NCBI GenBank assembly: GCA_022701845.1
Contig: JAKONS010000385.1
Coordinates: forward strand, 1 to 10,595
DNA length: 10,595 bases
Reading direction: 5' to 3'
Source of the DNA: Burkholderiaceae bacterium
Lineage (GTDB): Bacteria > Pseudomonadota > Gammaproteobacteria > Burkholderiales > Burkholderiaceae
Shown here: in pieces, positions 1 through 6,909 of the stretch
How positions within the stretch are numbered: the first letter of the stretch is position 1
Layout of the letters: each line of letters opens with the position of its first letter
Position numbers and translations under genes: made by a program
The notes under the pieces: generated by a model
Told to the model about the DNA's origin: nothing
Seen by the model: only the letters and a program-made list of their open reading frames with translations
Databases searched by the model: none

Positions 1-1
1 G

Positions 2-163
2 GTTCCATTGGGGATGGAAAGTGTATCTGATCGCATCCAAGATGGTGGATTTAGAGGAGTCACCTTTGCCTATCAAACAGAAAATATCAGCAGCCGGCAA
101 ATCCCAGTCAAGCTGTTTGACACCACGAAAGTTTTCAATTTTTATTTTCCTGATCTTCACTGA
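2..163 (+). CDS. 3' end of an unrecognised protein gene (partial)
   Basis: Frame 2 is open from the left edge of the window to a TGA at 161-163, giving the last 53 residues of a protein whose start lies outside. The tail is mixed polar and aromatic (it contains RGVTFAY and ends KVFNFYFPDLH), with no membrane segment or motif that I can assign. Base composition is about 45% GC falling to about 35% near the stop, well below the 65-70% of the genes further right, which suggests a different origin. The reading is plausible because it stays open across a fairly AT-rich stretch and gives a protein-like composition, but 53 codons is short and the frame could be chance. I do not recognise a family and assign no function. 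Confidence 0.45.
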   Translation, partial: VPLGMESVSDRIQDGGFRGVTFAYQTENISSRQIPVKLFDTTKVFNFYFPDLH

Positions 164-388
164 GCAATGTCCTTAGACTTTCATCCATTGAAACCGAGTG
201 ATTGTGCAAAGCTGGCCTGACAACGAACTCAGCGTGTAACGCTTGTTCTTTCACGAGCGCATTAGATACATATTGACACGAAAGTCGAGGTGTGGCGCAG
301 AACATCATCAAGTTTTCTCAATCAGAGGCTATCGGAAACGCTGCAATAGTGGTCTTCACCCGCAGCGACGCCATGCAAAGGCCGCCTT
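164..388. other. Low-GC non-coding stretch, no gene recognised
   Basis: About 225 bp lie between the unknown gene fragment and the broken peptidase. Short open frames cross it but none gives a recognisable protein or has a ribosome binding site. A TTGACA hexamer occurs at 273-278, but there is no good -10 at the right distance. A tiny hairpin (AAAGG/CCTTT, 377-389) sits next to the premature end of the peptidase remnant and is too short to call a terminator. The stretch probably contains the joint that removed the 3' half of the peptidase gene. Confidence 0.4.
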
Positions 389-961
389 TTATGGCGTGTT
401 TGGCGCCGCGAACAGCTTGCCGACCGTGGCGCCTGCGCTGGCGCCTATGTTGCCTTCGGCCGACCGGTCGATGCCCGTGGCCTCGCAGGCACGGTAGCCG
501 GCCTGGGCGTCCGGGCGGATGTGGCCATCGCCCACACCCAGGTCGAAGATGGTGGCGTTCAGCACAATGAGCACATGCGTGACGCCGACGTCGTAGCCGA
601 TCCGGCGCTCCTTACGGTAGCGCATGACACCCGTTGCCGCATCCAGGCCGAAGGCGCTGCCGCCCAACAGCAGCACCGCGTGCACCTTCTCGACGAGTTT
701 CGTCGGCTGAAGCAGATCGGTGTCGCGCGTGCCCGGGGCCGAGCCGCGCAAGTCGACGCTGCCCACCGCTCCGTACTCGGTCACGATGACCGTGCAGCCC
801 GTAGGCCGACGGCTTTCGGTGAAGTGACCGACGCGGAGACCGAGCACGTTGGTGAGGCTACCGGCGTCGTCCTGCCAGACGGTGCGGGGCTGCGCGAGGG
901 CAAAGTGCGGCGGAAAAATTGTGAAAGCGGCGACGCTGGTGGCGAGCCGTCGTCAGTCCAT
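389..961 (-). pseudogene. Broken S58/P1-family aminopeptidase (DmpA-like), N-terminal half only
   Basis: The translation from about 862 down to 405 matches the N-terminal half of the P1 (S58) peptidase family, whose members include DmpA (L-aminopeptidase/D-esterase) and other beta-aminopeptidases. Family landmarks are SLTNVLGLRVGH, PTGCTVIV, APGTRDTDLL, VHAVLLLGGSAFGLDAA and EGNIGASAGATVGKL. Intact members are usually about 330-380 residues and mature by self-cleavage before a catalytic Ser roughly two thirds along. Here the homology stops right after GKLF, an unrelated tail APNTP follows, and a stop closes the frame at 389-391, so the nucleophile region is missing. The likely start is ATG at 959-961, preceded by GGAGA at 969-973 with 7-nt spacing, but its third codon is TGA (953-955). 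The codons after that stop encode RRLATSVAAFTIF..., which resembles a signal peptide. An upstream ATG at 1013-1015 is in the same frame. A GTG at 845-847 could restart translation, but the product would still lack the active site. Confidence 0.85.
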
Positions 962-1195
962 GGGTGCGTCTCCGAGAGGCAGCGGTGCTAGATCAGCAGC
1001 GCCTGCGTTGTGCATAACGGCGGAAGCGTATCAACAGATCCAAAGCAGACTGTTCAGATATGAGCACGACTTGAAATGAATGCGAGCGTGATCAGCATTT
1101 TGGACACCAACTCTATATTTGAATACCATGCCGATCACATATAACAAAAATTATGTTAATTCATATAAGCGTTCCGACTTAGGTGTCAGTTTGGC
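962..1195. promoter_or_regulatory. AT-rich region upstream of the broken peptidase, with paired repeats
   Basis: This 234-bp gap separates the end of the Lrp-type gene from the start of the broken peptidase, both on the minus strand. The part from about 1080 to 1195 is only about 35-45% GC. It holds an inverted repeat TAACA-N7-TGTTA (1142-1158) flanked by a direct repeat CATATAA (1138-1144 and 1162-1168, 24 bp apart). On the minus strand a loose -35/-10 pair (TTGTTA, 16 nt, TATTCA) falls here. This is consistent with the former promoter/operator of the peptidase and with the AT-rich sites Lrp-type proteins prefer, but neither element is proven. No terminator was found after the Lrp-type gene. 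Confidence 0.35.
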
Positions 1196-1672
1196 TCAGC
1201 AGTCGGTGCGCAGTAACTGTGACTCTTTGAGTTCCTCCATCACCACGTAGCTGTGCGACTGCGCTGCTACCGGCAGCCGTTTGAGGATGTCGCCCAGCAG
1301 ACGGCGGTACTCGTCCATACCGCCCAGCCGTGCCTTGACCAAGTAGTCGAAGCTGCCGGAAACAAGGTGACATTCCTGCACGTCCGGCACGTGGATCAGT
1401 TCCTTGCGTACCTGCTCGAAGATCTCGTCGGACTTGGATGCCAGCGTGAGCTCCACGAACACGAGCAGGGTCTTGTCCAGGGCCGCGGGGCGCACGCGTG
1501 CCTCGTATCCAGTGATTACGCCCTCGCGCTCCATGCGCTTCACACGCTCAGAACATGGCGAAGTCGACAGGCCGATCCGCTGCGCGAGATCGGTCATGGA
1601 GATGCGTCCGTCACGCTGGAGGACGTCGAGGATCCTGCGGTCGAGCCGGTCGAGCCGGTCGAGATCGAACAT
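1196..1672 (-). CDS. Lrp/AsnC-family transcriptional regulator, probable regulator of dadA-alr
   Basis: Transcription factor of the leucine-responsive family, which binds DNA as dimers or higher oligomers and senses amino acids. From the ATG at 1670-1672 the protein has 158 residues, close to the usual 150-165. The N-terminal winged helix-turn-helix spans about residues 8-60 (DRRILDVLQRDGRIS, LAQRIGLSTSPCSERVKRMEREGVITGY). The C-terminal RAM ligand/oligomer domain spans about 66-150 (LLVFVELTL, VQECHLVSGSFDYLVKARL, YVVMEEL). These segments are very close to E. coli Lrp. An in-frame ATG at 1721-1723 would add 17 residues, but it lacks a Shine-Dalgarno, and MFDLDRLDRLDRR fits the family N-terminus better. 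The N-terminus carries an extra LDR repeat encoded by a 9-bp tandem repeat. The gene is transcribed away from dadA across a shared promoter region, the layout seen for the DadR/Lrp regulators of alanine catabolism. Its role here is inferred from that position and from family knowledge; L-alanine or leucine are likely effectors. Confidence 0.93.
   Translation of the reverse strand: MFDLDRLDRLDRRILDVLQRDGRISMTDLAQRIGLSTSPCSERVKRMEREGVITGYEARVRPAALDKTLLVFVELTLASKSDEIFEQVRKELIHVPDVQECHLVSGSFDYLVKARLGGMDEYRRLLGDILKRLPVAAQSHSYVVMEELKESQLLRTDC
1639..1663 (-). repeat. 9-bp tandem repeat inside the Lrp-type gene
   Basis: On the plus strand GGTCGAGCC occurs twice in tandem (1639-1647, 1648-1656), followed by a partial third copy GGTCGAG (1657-1663). 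On the coding strand it encodes repeated LDR triplets just before the helix-turn-helix. The unit length is a multiple of three, so slippage would add or remove three residues without breaking the frame. Confidence 0.8.
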
Positions 1673-1800
1673 CTGCTTCACCGGCCAGATTTGAGGCAAT
1701 CGATCAGCAAGATCCACTGCCATTTCGCTGAAGATTGGTGTTTTTTACTGCGCATTGCCTCGTAAAGTAGGATTAATAATCATCTGAAATCAAGTTCACC
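1673..1800. promoter_or_regulatory. Divergent promoter region between the Lrp-type gene and dadA
   Basis: The 128 bp between the two divergent starts turn AT-rich toward dadA (from about 1738 on). They should hold both promoters. A possible dadA -35 is TTGCCT (1755-1760), but no clean -10 follows at 17 nt, as would fit an activator-dependent promoter. I see no clear Shine-Dalgarno within 12 nt of the dadA ATG. The nearest purine-rich stretch (AGGAT, 1769-1773) is about 27 nt upstream. Confidence 0.6.
1771..1781. promoter_or_regulatory. Candidate Lrp-type operator, perfect palindrome GATTA-A-TAATC
   Basis: A perfect 5-bp inverted repeat with one central base lies 20 bp before the dadA start, in the AT-rich part of the divergent promoter. 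Lrp-family sites are commonly short, imperfectly palindromic and AT-rich in the centre. The adjacent regulator gene makes it the natural candidate ligand. This is an inference from sequence symmetry and location only. Confidence 0.4.
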
Positions 1801-3099
1801 ATGAAAGTCATTGTACTGGGCGGCGGCGTCATCGGAATTAGCACGGCTTATTACTTGGCGCTGGCAGGGGCACAAGTAACGCTGATTGACCGTCAGTCGG
1901 GGCCAGCCCTTGAAGCCAGTTTCGCTAACGCTGGGCAGGTGTCGCCGGGCTACTCCACCCCGTGGGCCGCACCGGGCATTCCGCTAAAGGCAATGAAATG
2001 GATGTTTCAAAAGCACGCGCCACTCGCAGTGCGTCTTGATGGAAGCCTGTTTCAGCTGCAGTGGATGGCCCAGATGCTACGCAACTGCTCGCCTGAGCGT
2101 TATGCCATCAACAAGGAGCGCATGATGCGGGTGGCCGAATACAGCCGGGCGTGTTTGCAGCAGTTGCGTGCTGACACCGGCATTCAGTATGAGCACCGCA
2201 CGGGCGGCACCCTGCAGCTTTTCCGCACCCAAGCGCAAGTTGATGCGGTGCAGCGGGATGTGGCCGTGCTCGATGAATGCAACGTGCCCTATGAACTGCT
2301 TACGGCCGATCAATTGGCGAGCGTCGAACCCAGTCTCGGACAAGCCCGCGACCGGCTGGCCGGGGGATTGCGATTGCCCAAGGATGAGACCGGCGATTGC
2401 TACCGGTTCACCAACGCGCTGTGCGAACTGGCGCGCGGCCTAGGCGTGCAGTTTCAGTTCGACGAATCGGTCGAAGGCCTGCTGACCGAGGGCTCGCGCA
2501 TCACGGGCGTCAGCGCCGGCGGCCGGGTGCTGGAAGCCGACCGGGTGGTGCTGGCCCTGGGCAGCTATTCGCGCGACTTCCTCAAGCCGCTGGGCCTTGG
2601 CTTGCCGGTCTATCCGGTCAAGGGCTACTCGCTGACAGTGCCGCTGATTGATCCAGCGTTCGCGCCGCAGTCCACGGTGCTCGACGAGACCTACAAGATC
2701 GCGGTCACCCGCTTCGACGACCGTATCCGGGTGGGCGGCATGGCGGAGCTGGGCGGCTTCGACTTCCGTCTGGATCTGCGCCGCCGCGCCACGCTCGAGA
2801 TGGTGGTCGACGAGCTGTTCCCGGGCGGCGACGTCTCCCGCGCCAGCTTTTGGACTGGCCTGCGGCCCATGACGCCGGACGGCACTCCCGTGATCGGTGC
2901 CACGAAGTACCGCAACCTCTACTTGAACACGGGGCACGGCACCCTGGGCTGGACCATGGCCTGCGGCTCGGCAAAGCTGGTGGCCGCCATGGTCATGGGC
3001 CAGACACCGGAGATCAGTGCCAACGGCCTGGGAATCGATCGCTACGGGCGCGCCGAAACCCGCCGGCACGGCGTTCACGCCGCACGGGCGACGGCGTGA
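1801..3099 (+). CDS. dadA: D-amino acid dehydrogenase (DadA)
   Basis: FAD-dependent, quinone-linked dehydrogenase that oxidises D-amino acids, mainly D-alanine, to the 2-oxo acid and ammonia at the inner face of the cytoplasmic membrane. The 432-residue length equals that of E. coli DadA, and the similarity runs end to end. The N-terminal Rossmann motif is VLGGGVIG (residues 5-12), followed by the second strand ending in LIDR. Further family signatures are [84 protein letters not shown] and [15 protein letters not shown]. The start is the only ATG that gives the Rossmann strand at the usual distance. The stop overlaps the racemase start (GTGA, 3096-3099), so the two are translationally coupled. 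GC rises within the gene, from about 52-58% in the first third to 67-72% in the last half. Regulation is probably by the divergent Lrp-type protein. Confidence 0.97.
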   Translation: MKVIVLGGGVIGISTAYYLALAGAQVTLIDRQSGPALEASFANAGQVSPGYSTPWAAPGIPLKAMKWMFQKHAPLAVRLDGSLFQLQWMAQMLRNCSPERYAINKERMMRVAEYSRACLQQLRADTGIQYEHRTGGTLQLFRTQAQVDAVQRDVAVLDECNVPYELLTADQLASVEPSLGQARDRLAGGLRLPKDETGDCYRFTNALCELARGLGVQFQFDESVEGLLTEGSRITGVSAGGRVLEADRVVLALGSYSRDFLKPLGLGLPVYPVKGYSLTVPLIDPAFAPQSTVLDETYKIAVTRFDDRIRVGGMAELGGFDFRLDLRRRATLEMVVDELFPGGDVSRASFWTGLRPMTPDGTPVIGATKYRNLYLNTGHGTLGWTMACGSAKLVAAMVMGQTPEISANGLGIDRYGRAETRRHGVHAARATA

Positions 3100-4193
3100 G
3101 CCGTCCTTCTCGGGCGCGCATCGACCTCGACGCCCTGCGGCATAACTACCGGCTGGCGCGCAGCATCCACGGGGGCCGCGCGCTCGCGGTGCTCAAGGCC
3201 GATGCCTACGGTCACGGCGCCGTGCGCTGCGCCCAGGCCCTGTCCCGGGATGCCGACGGCCTGGCCGTTGCGTTTGTCGAAGAAGCGGCAGGGTTGCGGC
3301 AAGCCGGCATCCAGGGGCCGATCCTGGTGCTCGAAGGCCTGTTCGAGCCGGACGAACTCGCCACGGCGCGCGTGCTAAACCTATGGATCGTCGTCCACCA
3401 GGAATCGCAGTTGCGCATGATCGAGAAGGAGGAGGACGGAAGCGCCGTGCCCTTACACGTCTGGCTCAAGATCGATTCGGGCATGGGCCGGGCCGGCTTC
3501 GCGGCGGCCGACGCGCCACAGGCCCATGCACGACTGCTGGCCAGCGGCCAGACCTCGCACATCACCCTCATGACCCACTTCGCGTGCGCCGACGAACCTG
3601 GCAGCGACGCGACCCATCGACAGTTGGCGACGTTCGACGCCGCCACGCTCGCCCTGCCGGGCGATCGCAGCGTCGGCAATTCGGCCGGGCTGCTGCAGTG
3701 GCCGGCCGCGCGACGGGACTGGGCGCGACCCGGCATCGTGCTGTACGGTGCGAATCCGCTGCCTCCCGACGCGGGCGCCGGCGGGGGTGCTGACCGACTC
3801 CGGCCGGTGATGTCACTGGAGAGCCGGGTCTTCGCCGTGCGGACGCTGCGGCCGGGCGACCCGCTGGGCTACGGTGGGCGTTTCATCGCCTCAGCCCCGA
3901 CGCGGGTCGGCCTGGTGGCAATCGGTTACGCCGACGGCTATCCCCGCTCGGCGCCGACCGGGACGCCCGTGGCGGTGGACGGCGCGATCACCCGCGTAAT
4001 CGGACGTGTCTCGATGGACATGCTGACCGTCGACCTGACCGACTTGCCAGATTCGGGCATCGGCAGCGCGGTCGAACTCTGGGGACGACGCGTTTCGGTG
4101 GACGACGTCGCCCGCCGCGCCGGAACCATCGCCTACGAACTGCTCTGCAACGTCAAGCGGGTGCCGCTGGTCTACGACCCGGCCGCTTCCTGA
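3096..4193 (+). CDS. alr: Alanine racemase, catabolic (DadX-type) by position
   Basis: PLP-dependent racemase that interconverts L- and D-alanine. It feeds D-alanine to DadA for catabolism and can also supply D-Ala for peptidoglycan. The start chosen is GTG at 3096-3098, which overlaps the dadA stop by 4 bp and puts [13 protein letters not shown] at the normal N-terminus; this gives 365 residues, typical of the family. The frame is open further upstream, but that part only shadows dadA. The N-terminal barrel carries the PLP lysine Lys34 in [22 protein letters not shown] holds Lys125 and Arg132, spaced like Lys129 and Arg136 of the Geobacillus enzyme. [10 protein letters not shown] and RPGIVLYG line the cofactor site. 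The C-terminal domain has the second catalytic base Tyr278 in [10 protein letters not shown], then GRVSMDM. All catalytic residues are present. Operon position after dadA matches dadAX of other proteobacteria, so a catabolic role is likely; whether a second biosynthetic alr exists cannot be seen. Confidence 0.96.
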   Translation: MSRPSRARIDLDALRHNYRLARSIHGGRALAVLKADAYGHGAVRCAQALSRDADGLAVAFVEEAAGLRQAGIQGPILVLEGLFEPDELATARVLNLWIVVHQESQLRMIEKEEDGSAVPLHVWLKIDSGMGRAGFAAADAPQAHARLLASGQTSHITLMTHFACADEPGSDATHRQLATFDAATLALPGDRSVGNSAGLLQWPAARRDWARPGIVLYGANPLPPDAGAGGGADRLRPVMSLESRVFAVRTLRPGDPLGYGGRFIASAPTRVGLVAIGYADGYPRSAPTGTPVAVDGAITRVIGRVSMDMLTVDLTDLPDSGIGSAVELWGRRVSVDDVARRAGTIAYELLCNVKRVPLVYDPAAS

Positions 4194-4379
4194 GCGGCGT
4201 CGCACCGCAGCATATGTGCCCGTTCGCGCGGGCCGTGCCGCAGCCAATTCTAAAAAGACCTTGTCCGACGGTGGATGGTTGCAAATTGCGCGTCAAGTCC
4301 AATTCACTATGGCGCGGGATGCGGATGTCGTCCAACATGGATTGCTTTTCGCTCTTCCTTCCGCAGAAAGCTGATCCGC

Positions 4380-5267
4380 ATGATCTCCCGCACCCCCGAT
4401 GCATCTCCCGATGCCGCCGACGACGACGTAGTGCTTCGTCCCATGACCACCGACGATTTGGAGGTGTCGCAGGCCATGTCGGCCGAACTGCGTTGGCCGC
4501 ATCGCCCAGTCGACTGGGCACAGGGCTTTGCCCATGCCGAGGGCGTCGTGGCTGAACTGGACGGCCAAGTCGTGGGAACCGCCCAGCGCTGGCTCTGGGG
4601 TCCGGACCACGCCAGCATCGGCTTGGTGATTGTTTCGCCGACCACCCAAGGACGGCGCATCGGCGCCCGTCTGATGAACGCGCTGCTCGACGGATTGGAG
4701 AATCGCACCGTCCTGTTGCACGCCACTTCCCAGGGCCGCGGTCTGTACGAGCGGCTTGGCTTCGTCGCTACCGGCGAACTGAGCCAGCACCAAGGCACCG
4801 CGCAATCCGTCGCTCTGATAGCGCTGCCGCCTGGCGTCCGGCTGCGGCCGGCCGGGGCCAACGAACTGGAGGCGCTGCAGCGGCTCGACGCCCAGGGTCG
4901 CGGCATGCCTCGCCCCGCGCTGGTCGCCGATCTGCTTTCCAATGCCGAGGCCTGCGTTGTGCTCGACCAGGACAACTCGCCGCGCGGCTTCGCGATGCTG
5001 CGCCGCTTTGGTCGCGGCCATGTGGTCGGTCCGGTGATGGCGCCCGACGCTGAGAGCGCCAAGGCTCTGATCGCGCACCTGGTGAGTCGCAACGCCGGGC
5101 ACTTCACCCGCATTGACGTCGACCGCTCTAGCGGCCTGCCAGACTGGCTCGAATCCATCGGACTGCCCAACGTGGACTCGCCCACAACCATGGTACGCGG
5201 CATGCTGTCAGCTGCAGGCGCCGGCGATCCACGCATGTTCGCAATTGTTACGCAGGCAATCGGCTGA
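4380..5267 (+). CDS. Two-domain GNAT-family N-acetyltransferase
   Basis: Predicted acetyl-CoA-dependent N-acyltransferase; the substrate is unknown. From ATG 4380-4382 it has 295 residues. The N-terminal GNAT fold covers about residues 17-150: VVLRPMTTDDLE opens the fold, GLVIVSPTTQGRRIGARLM is the acetyl-CoA motif A (Gln90-Gly-Arg-Arg-Ile-Gly-Ala), and GLYERLGFVATGEL is the motif B helix. A second, divergent half (about 152-290) starts again with VRLRPAGANELEALQRLD, then GFAMLRRFGRGHVVGPVMAPD and a final MVRGML strand. It resembles the C-terminal acetyltransferase-like domain (Acetyltransf_18 type) found in YitH-like proteins. The frame is open upstream to 4275, but that stretch is not protein-like, and ATG 4380 has AGAAAG about 10 nt before it. 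It lies 186 bp after alr on the same strand; no strong promoter or terminator is evident in the gap. A role in acylating amino acids or amines of this locus is only a guess. Confidence 0.85.
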   Translation: MISRTPDASPDAADDDVVLRPMTTDDLEVSQAMSAELRWPHRPVDWAQGFAHAEGVVAELDGQVVGTAQRWLWGPDHASIGLVIVSPTTQGRRIGARLMNALLDGLENRTVLLHATSQGRGLYERLGFVATGELSQHQGTAQSVALIALPPGVRLRPAGANELEALQRLDAQGRGMPRPALVADLLSNAEACVVLDQDNSPRGFAMLRRFGRGHVVGPVMAPDAESAKALIAHLVSRNAGHFTRIDVDRSSGLPDWLESIGLPNVDSPTTMVRGMLSAAGAGDPRMFAIVTQAIG

Positions 5268-5475
5268 GGGCGTGAGTCGAGATACGGCACGATCTGCTGC
5301 CAGTGTTCCCATAAACACAAGCCCCTGTGCGCGCGAGTCGCAAAGCAGCATCCCAAGCCGGTCGGCCGAACTTAAGCTGGAGCCCGCGCACCGGTGACTG
5401 AACGGCGATGGGATACGCGGTGTCCCGCGCATCCCGAAGGACGCGCAAGCACATACCTCAGAGATCAACCACCCC
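5268..5475 (+). other. Gap before the second FAD oxidoreductase, nothing firm seen
   Basis: This 208-bp gap has lower coding character than its flanks. I find no convincing promoter, terminator hairpin or operator. The only ribosome-binding-like sequence before the next ATG is AGAGAT about 12 nt upstream. Short frames on either strand are not protein-like. Confidence 0.4.
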
Positions 5476-6801
5476 ATGGCTCCTCCGCTCAACCGTATTA
5501 CCTCCTCCCCCCATCTACCCGCCGCCGCCGAGGTCGTCGTCATCGGCGGCGGCATCATCGGCGTCTTCACCGCTTACTACTTGGCGCAGCGCGGCGTGCC
5601 GGTGGCCCTGGTCGAGAAGGGGGTCGTTGGCGGCGAGCAGTCCAGCCGCAACTGGGGCTGGTGCCGCCAGCAGAACCGCGACGCCCGCGAACTGCCTATG
5701 GCCACCAAGAGCATCGACCTGTGGGAGCAGTTCGCGGCCGAGAGCGGCCTGGACGCGGGCTTTCAGCGCTGTGGCCTGCTCTACCTGAGCAACGACGAGG
5801 CCGAGATCGCGCGCTGGGCCAGCTGGCGCGACTTCGCCCGCACCGCCGGCGTGACCACACACGTCCTTGACGGCCGCCAAGCCACCGAGCGCGGCGCCTT
5901 CACCGGCCGGCCTTGGAAGGGTGGCGTCCTGTCGCCCAGCGACGGCACCGCCGACCCCGCGCTGGCGGCACCGGCGGTGGCCACCGCGCTGATGAAGCTC
6001 GGCGGCACCGTCCACCAGCAGTGTGCGGCGCGCGGCCTGGAGTTTGAGGGCGGCCGGGTCAGCGGCGTGGTGACGGAGGCTGGGGTCATCAAGACGCGCA
6101 CCGTCGTGCTCGCCGGCGGCGCCTGGGCGTCGATGTTCTGCCGCCAGCATGGCGTGCGTTTCCCGCAGGCGTCGATCCGGCAGTCCATCCTCAGCGTCGC
6201 GCCCAACGAGCGCGAACTCCCCGGCGCGCTGTACGCCGACGGCGTGTCGGCCACGCGCCGCAGCGACGGCCGCTACGCGCTGGCGATCGCCGGGCGCGCG
6301 CGCATCGATCCGACGCCGCAGTTCGTGCGCTTTGCGCCGCAGTTCGTGCCGATGTTCGCCAAGCGCTGGCGCAACCTGCTGCCCGGCGGCCTGCAGGCCG
6401 CGCGCAGCGGTCATGAATCGCTTAAGCGCTGGAAGCTCGACGCGCCCACGCCCATGGAGCGCATGCGTGTCCTCGACCCGCGCCCGGACGCCCGCACCAT
6501 CGAAGAGACGCACCGCCGCGTCCTGGAGCTGTTGCCCGAGCTGGCCTCCTCCCGCATCACCGACACCTGGGCCGGCTTCGTCGACAGCACGCCCGACGGC
6601 GTGCCCGGCATCGGCGAGATCGAGGGCATGCCCGGCCTGGTGCTGGCCGCGGGCTTCTCCGGCCACGGCTTCGGCATCGGCCCCGGCGCGGGCCACCTGA
6701 TCGCCGACATCGTCAGCGGCGCCACGCCCATCGTCGACCCCAAGCCGTACGAGCCGGCGCGTTTCAACGATCCGTCCTGGGGCAAGGTCGCCGATTTCTG
6801 A
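5476..6801 (+). CDS. DadA-like FAD-dependent oxidoreductase (DAO superfamily), substrate unknown
   Basis: Flavoenzyme of the glycine/D-amino acid oxidase superfamily, predicted to oxidise an amine, D-amino acid, sarcosine-like or opine-like C-N bond. The 441-residue protein begins with an 18-residue lead, then the FAD-binding Rossmann motif VVVIGGGIIG (Gly24, 26, 29) and a second strand ending LVEKG with Glu47 for the ribose. The segment GEQSSRNWGWCRQQNRDARELP (about 54-74) replaces the ETSAANAGQ-type loop of true DadA. A SSRNWGW...QQ signature marks a separate DAO subgroup often found in amino acid and amine catabolic clusters. The C-terminal DAO part has TWAGFVDSTPDGVPGIG and AAGFSGHGFGIGPGAGHLIADIV, the usual flavin-closing motif. 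No signal peptide or membrane helix is seen. The gene converges with the porin gene. It is not a duplicate of dadA: similarity is limited to fold motifs. The precise substrate cannot be named. Confidence 0.9.
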   Translation: MAPPLNRITSSPHLPAAAEVVVIGGGIIGVFTAYYLAQRGVPVALVEKGVVGGEQSSRNWGWCRQQNRDARELPMATKSIDLWEQFAAESGLDAGFQRCGLLYLSNDEAEIARWASWRDFARTAGVTTHVLDGRQATERGAFTGRPWKGGVLSPSDGTADPALAAPAVATALMKLGGTVHQQCAARGLEFEGGRVSGVVTEAGVIKTRTVVLAGGAWASMFCRQHGVRFPQASIRQSILSVAPNERELPGALYADGVSATRRSDGRYALAIAGRARIDPTPQFVRFAPQFVPMFAKRWRNLLPGGLQAARSGHESLKRWKLDAPTPMERMRVLDPRPDARTIEETHRRVLELLPELASSRITDTWAGFVDSTPDGVPGIGEIEGMPGLVLAAGFSGHGFGIGPGAGHLIADIVSGATPIVDPKPYEPARFNDPSWGKVADF

Positions 6802-6828
6802 GCGCGGTGGCCGCGGCGGCGGCGGGCG

Positions 6829-6855
6829 AAAAAAAACGGGGCCCGGAGGCCCCGT
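6829..6855 (-). terminator. Intrinsic terminator of the porin gene
   Basis: Positions 6836-6843 (ACGGGGCC) and 6848-6855 (GGCCCCGT) form a perfect 8-bp stem with a 4-nt loop. Directly next to it on the plus strand are eight A (6829-6836), which read as a U run following the hairpin on the minus strand. It lies about 55 bp after the porin stop. On the plus strand no T run follows, so it should act mainly on minus-strand transcription, though the hairpin may slow convergent transcripts from the oxidoreductase. Confidence 0.9.
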
Positions 6856-6909
6856 CAAACTCGCAATCGATGTCTTGTCGGGAATGAAGGGCGCCTCGCG
6901 CTCCGGGGC

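Noticed and set aside
273..278. TTGACA as a -35 promoter element in the left gap
   Set aside because: No acceptable -10 hexamer lies 16-18 bp downstream and no credible gene follows on that strand.
4218..4233. Hairpin GCCCG/CGGGC after the racemase as a terminator
   Set aside because: The stem is only 5 bp and no T run follows, so there is no basis to call transcription termination between alr and the GNAT gene.
4307..5356. 349-codon minus-strand open frame opposite the GNAT gene
   Set aside because: The composition (Ser, Arg, Pro-rich) is that of an antisense shadow, while the plus strand shows clear acetyl-CoA-binding motifs.
5515..6858. 447-codon open frame on the minus strand opposite the FAD oxidoreductase
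   Set aside because: It shadows a strongly supported gene in GC-rich DNA, is made mostly of Ala, Gly, Arg and Asp, shows no family motif and has no ribosome binding site.
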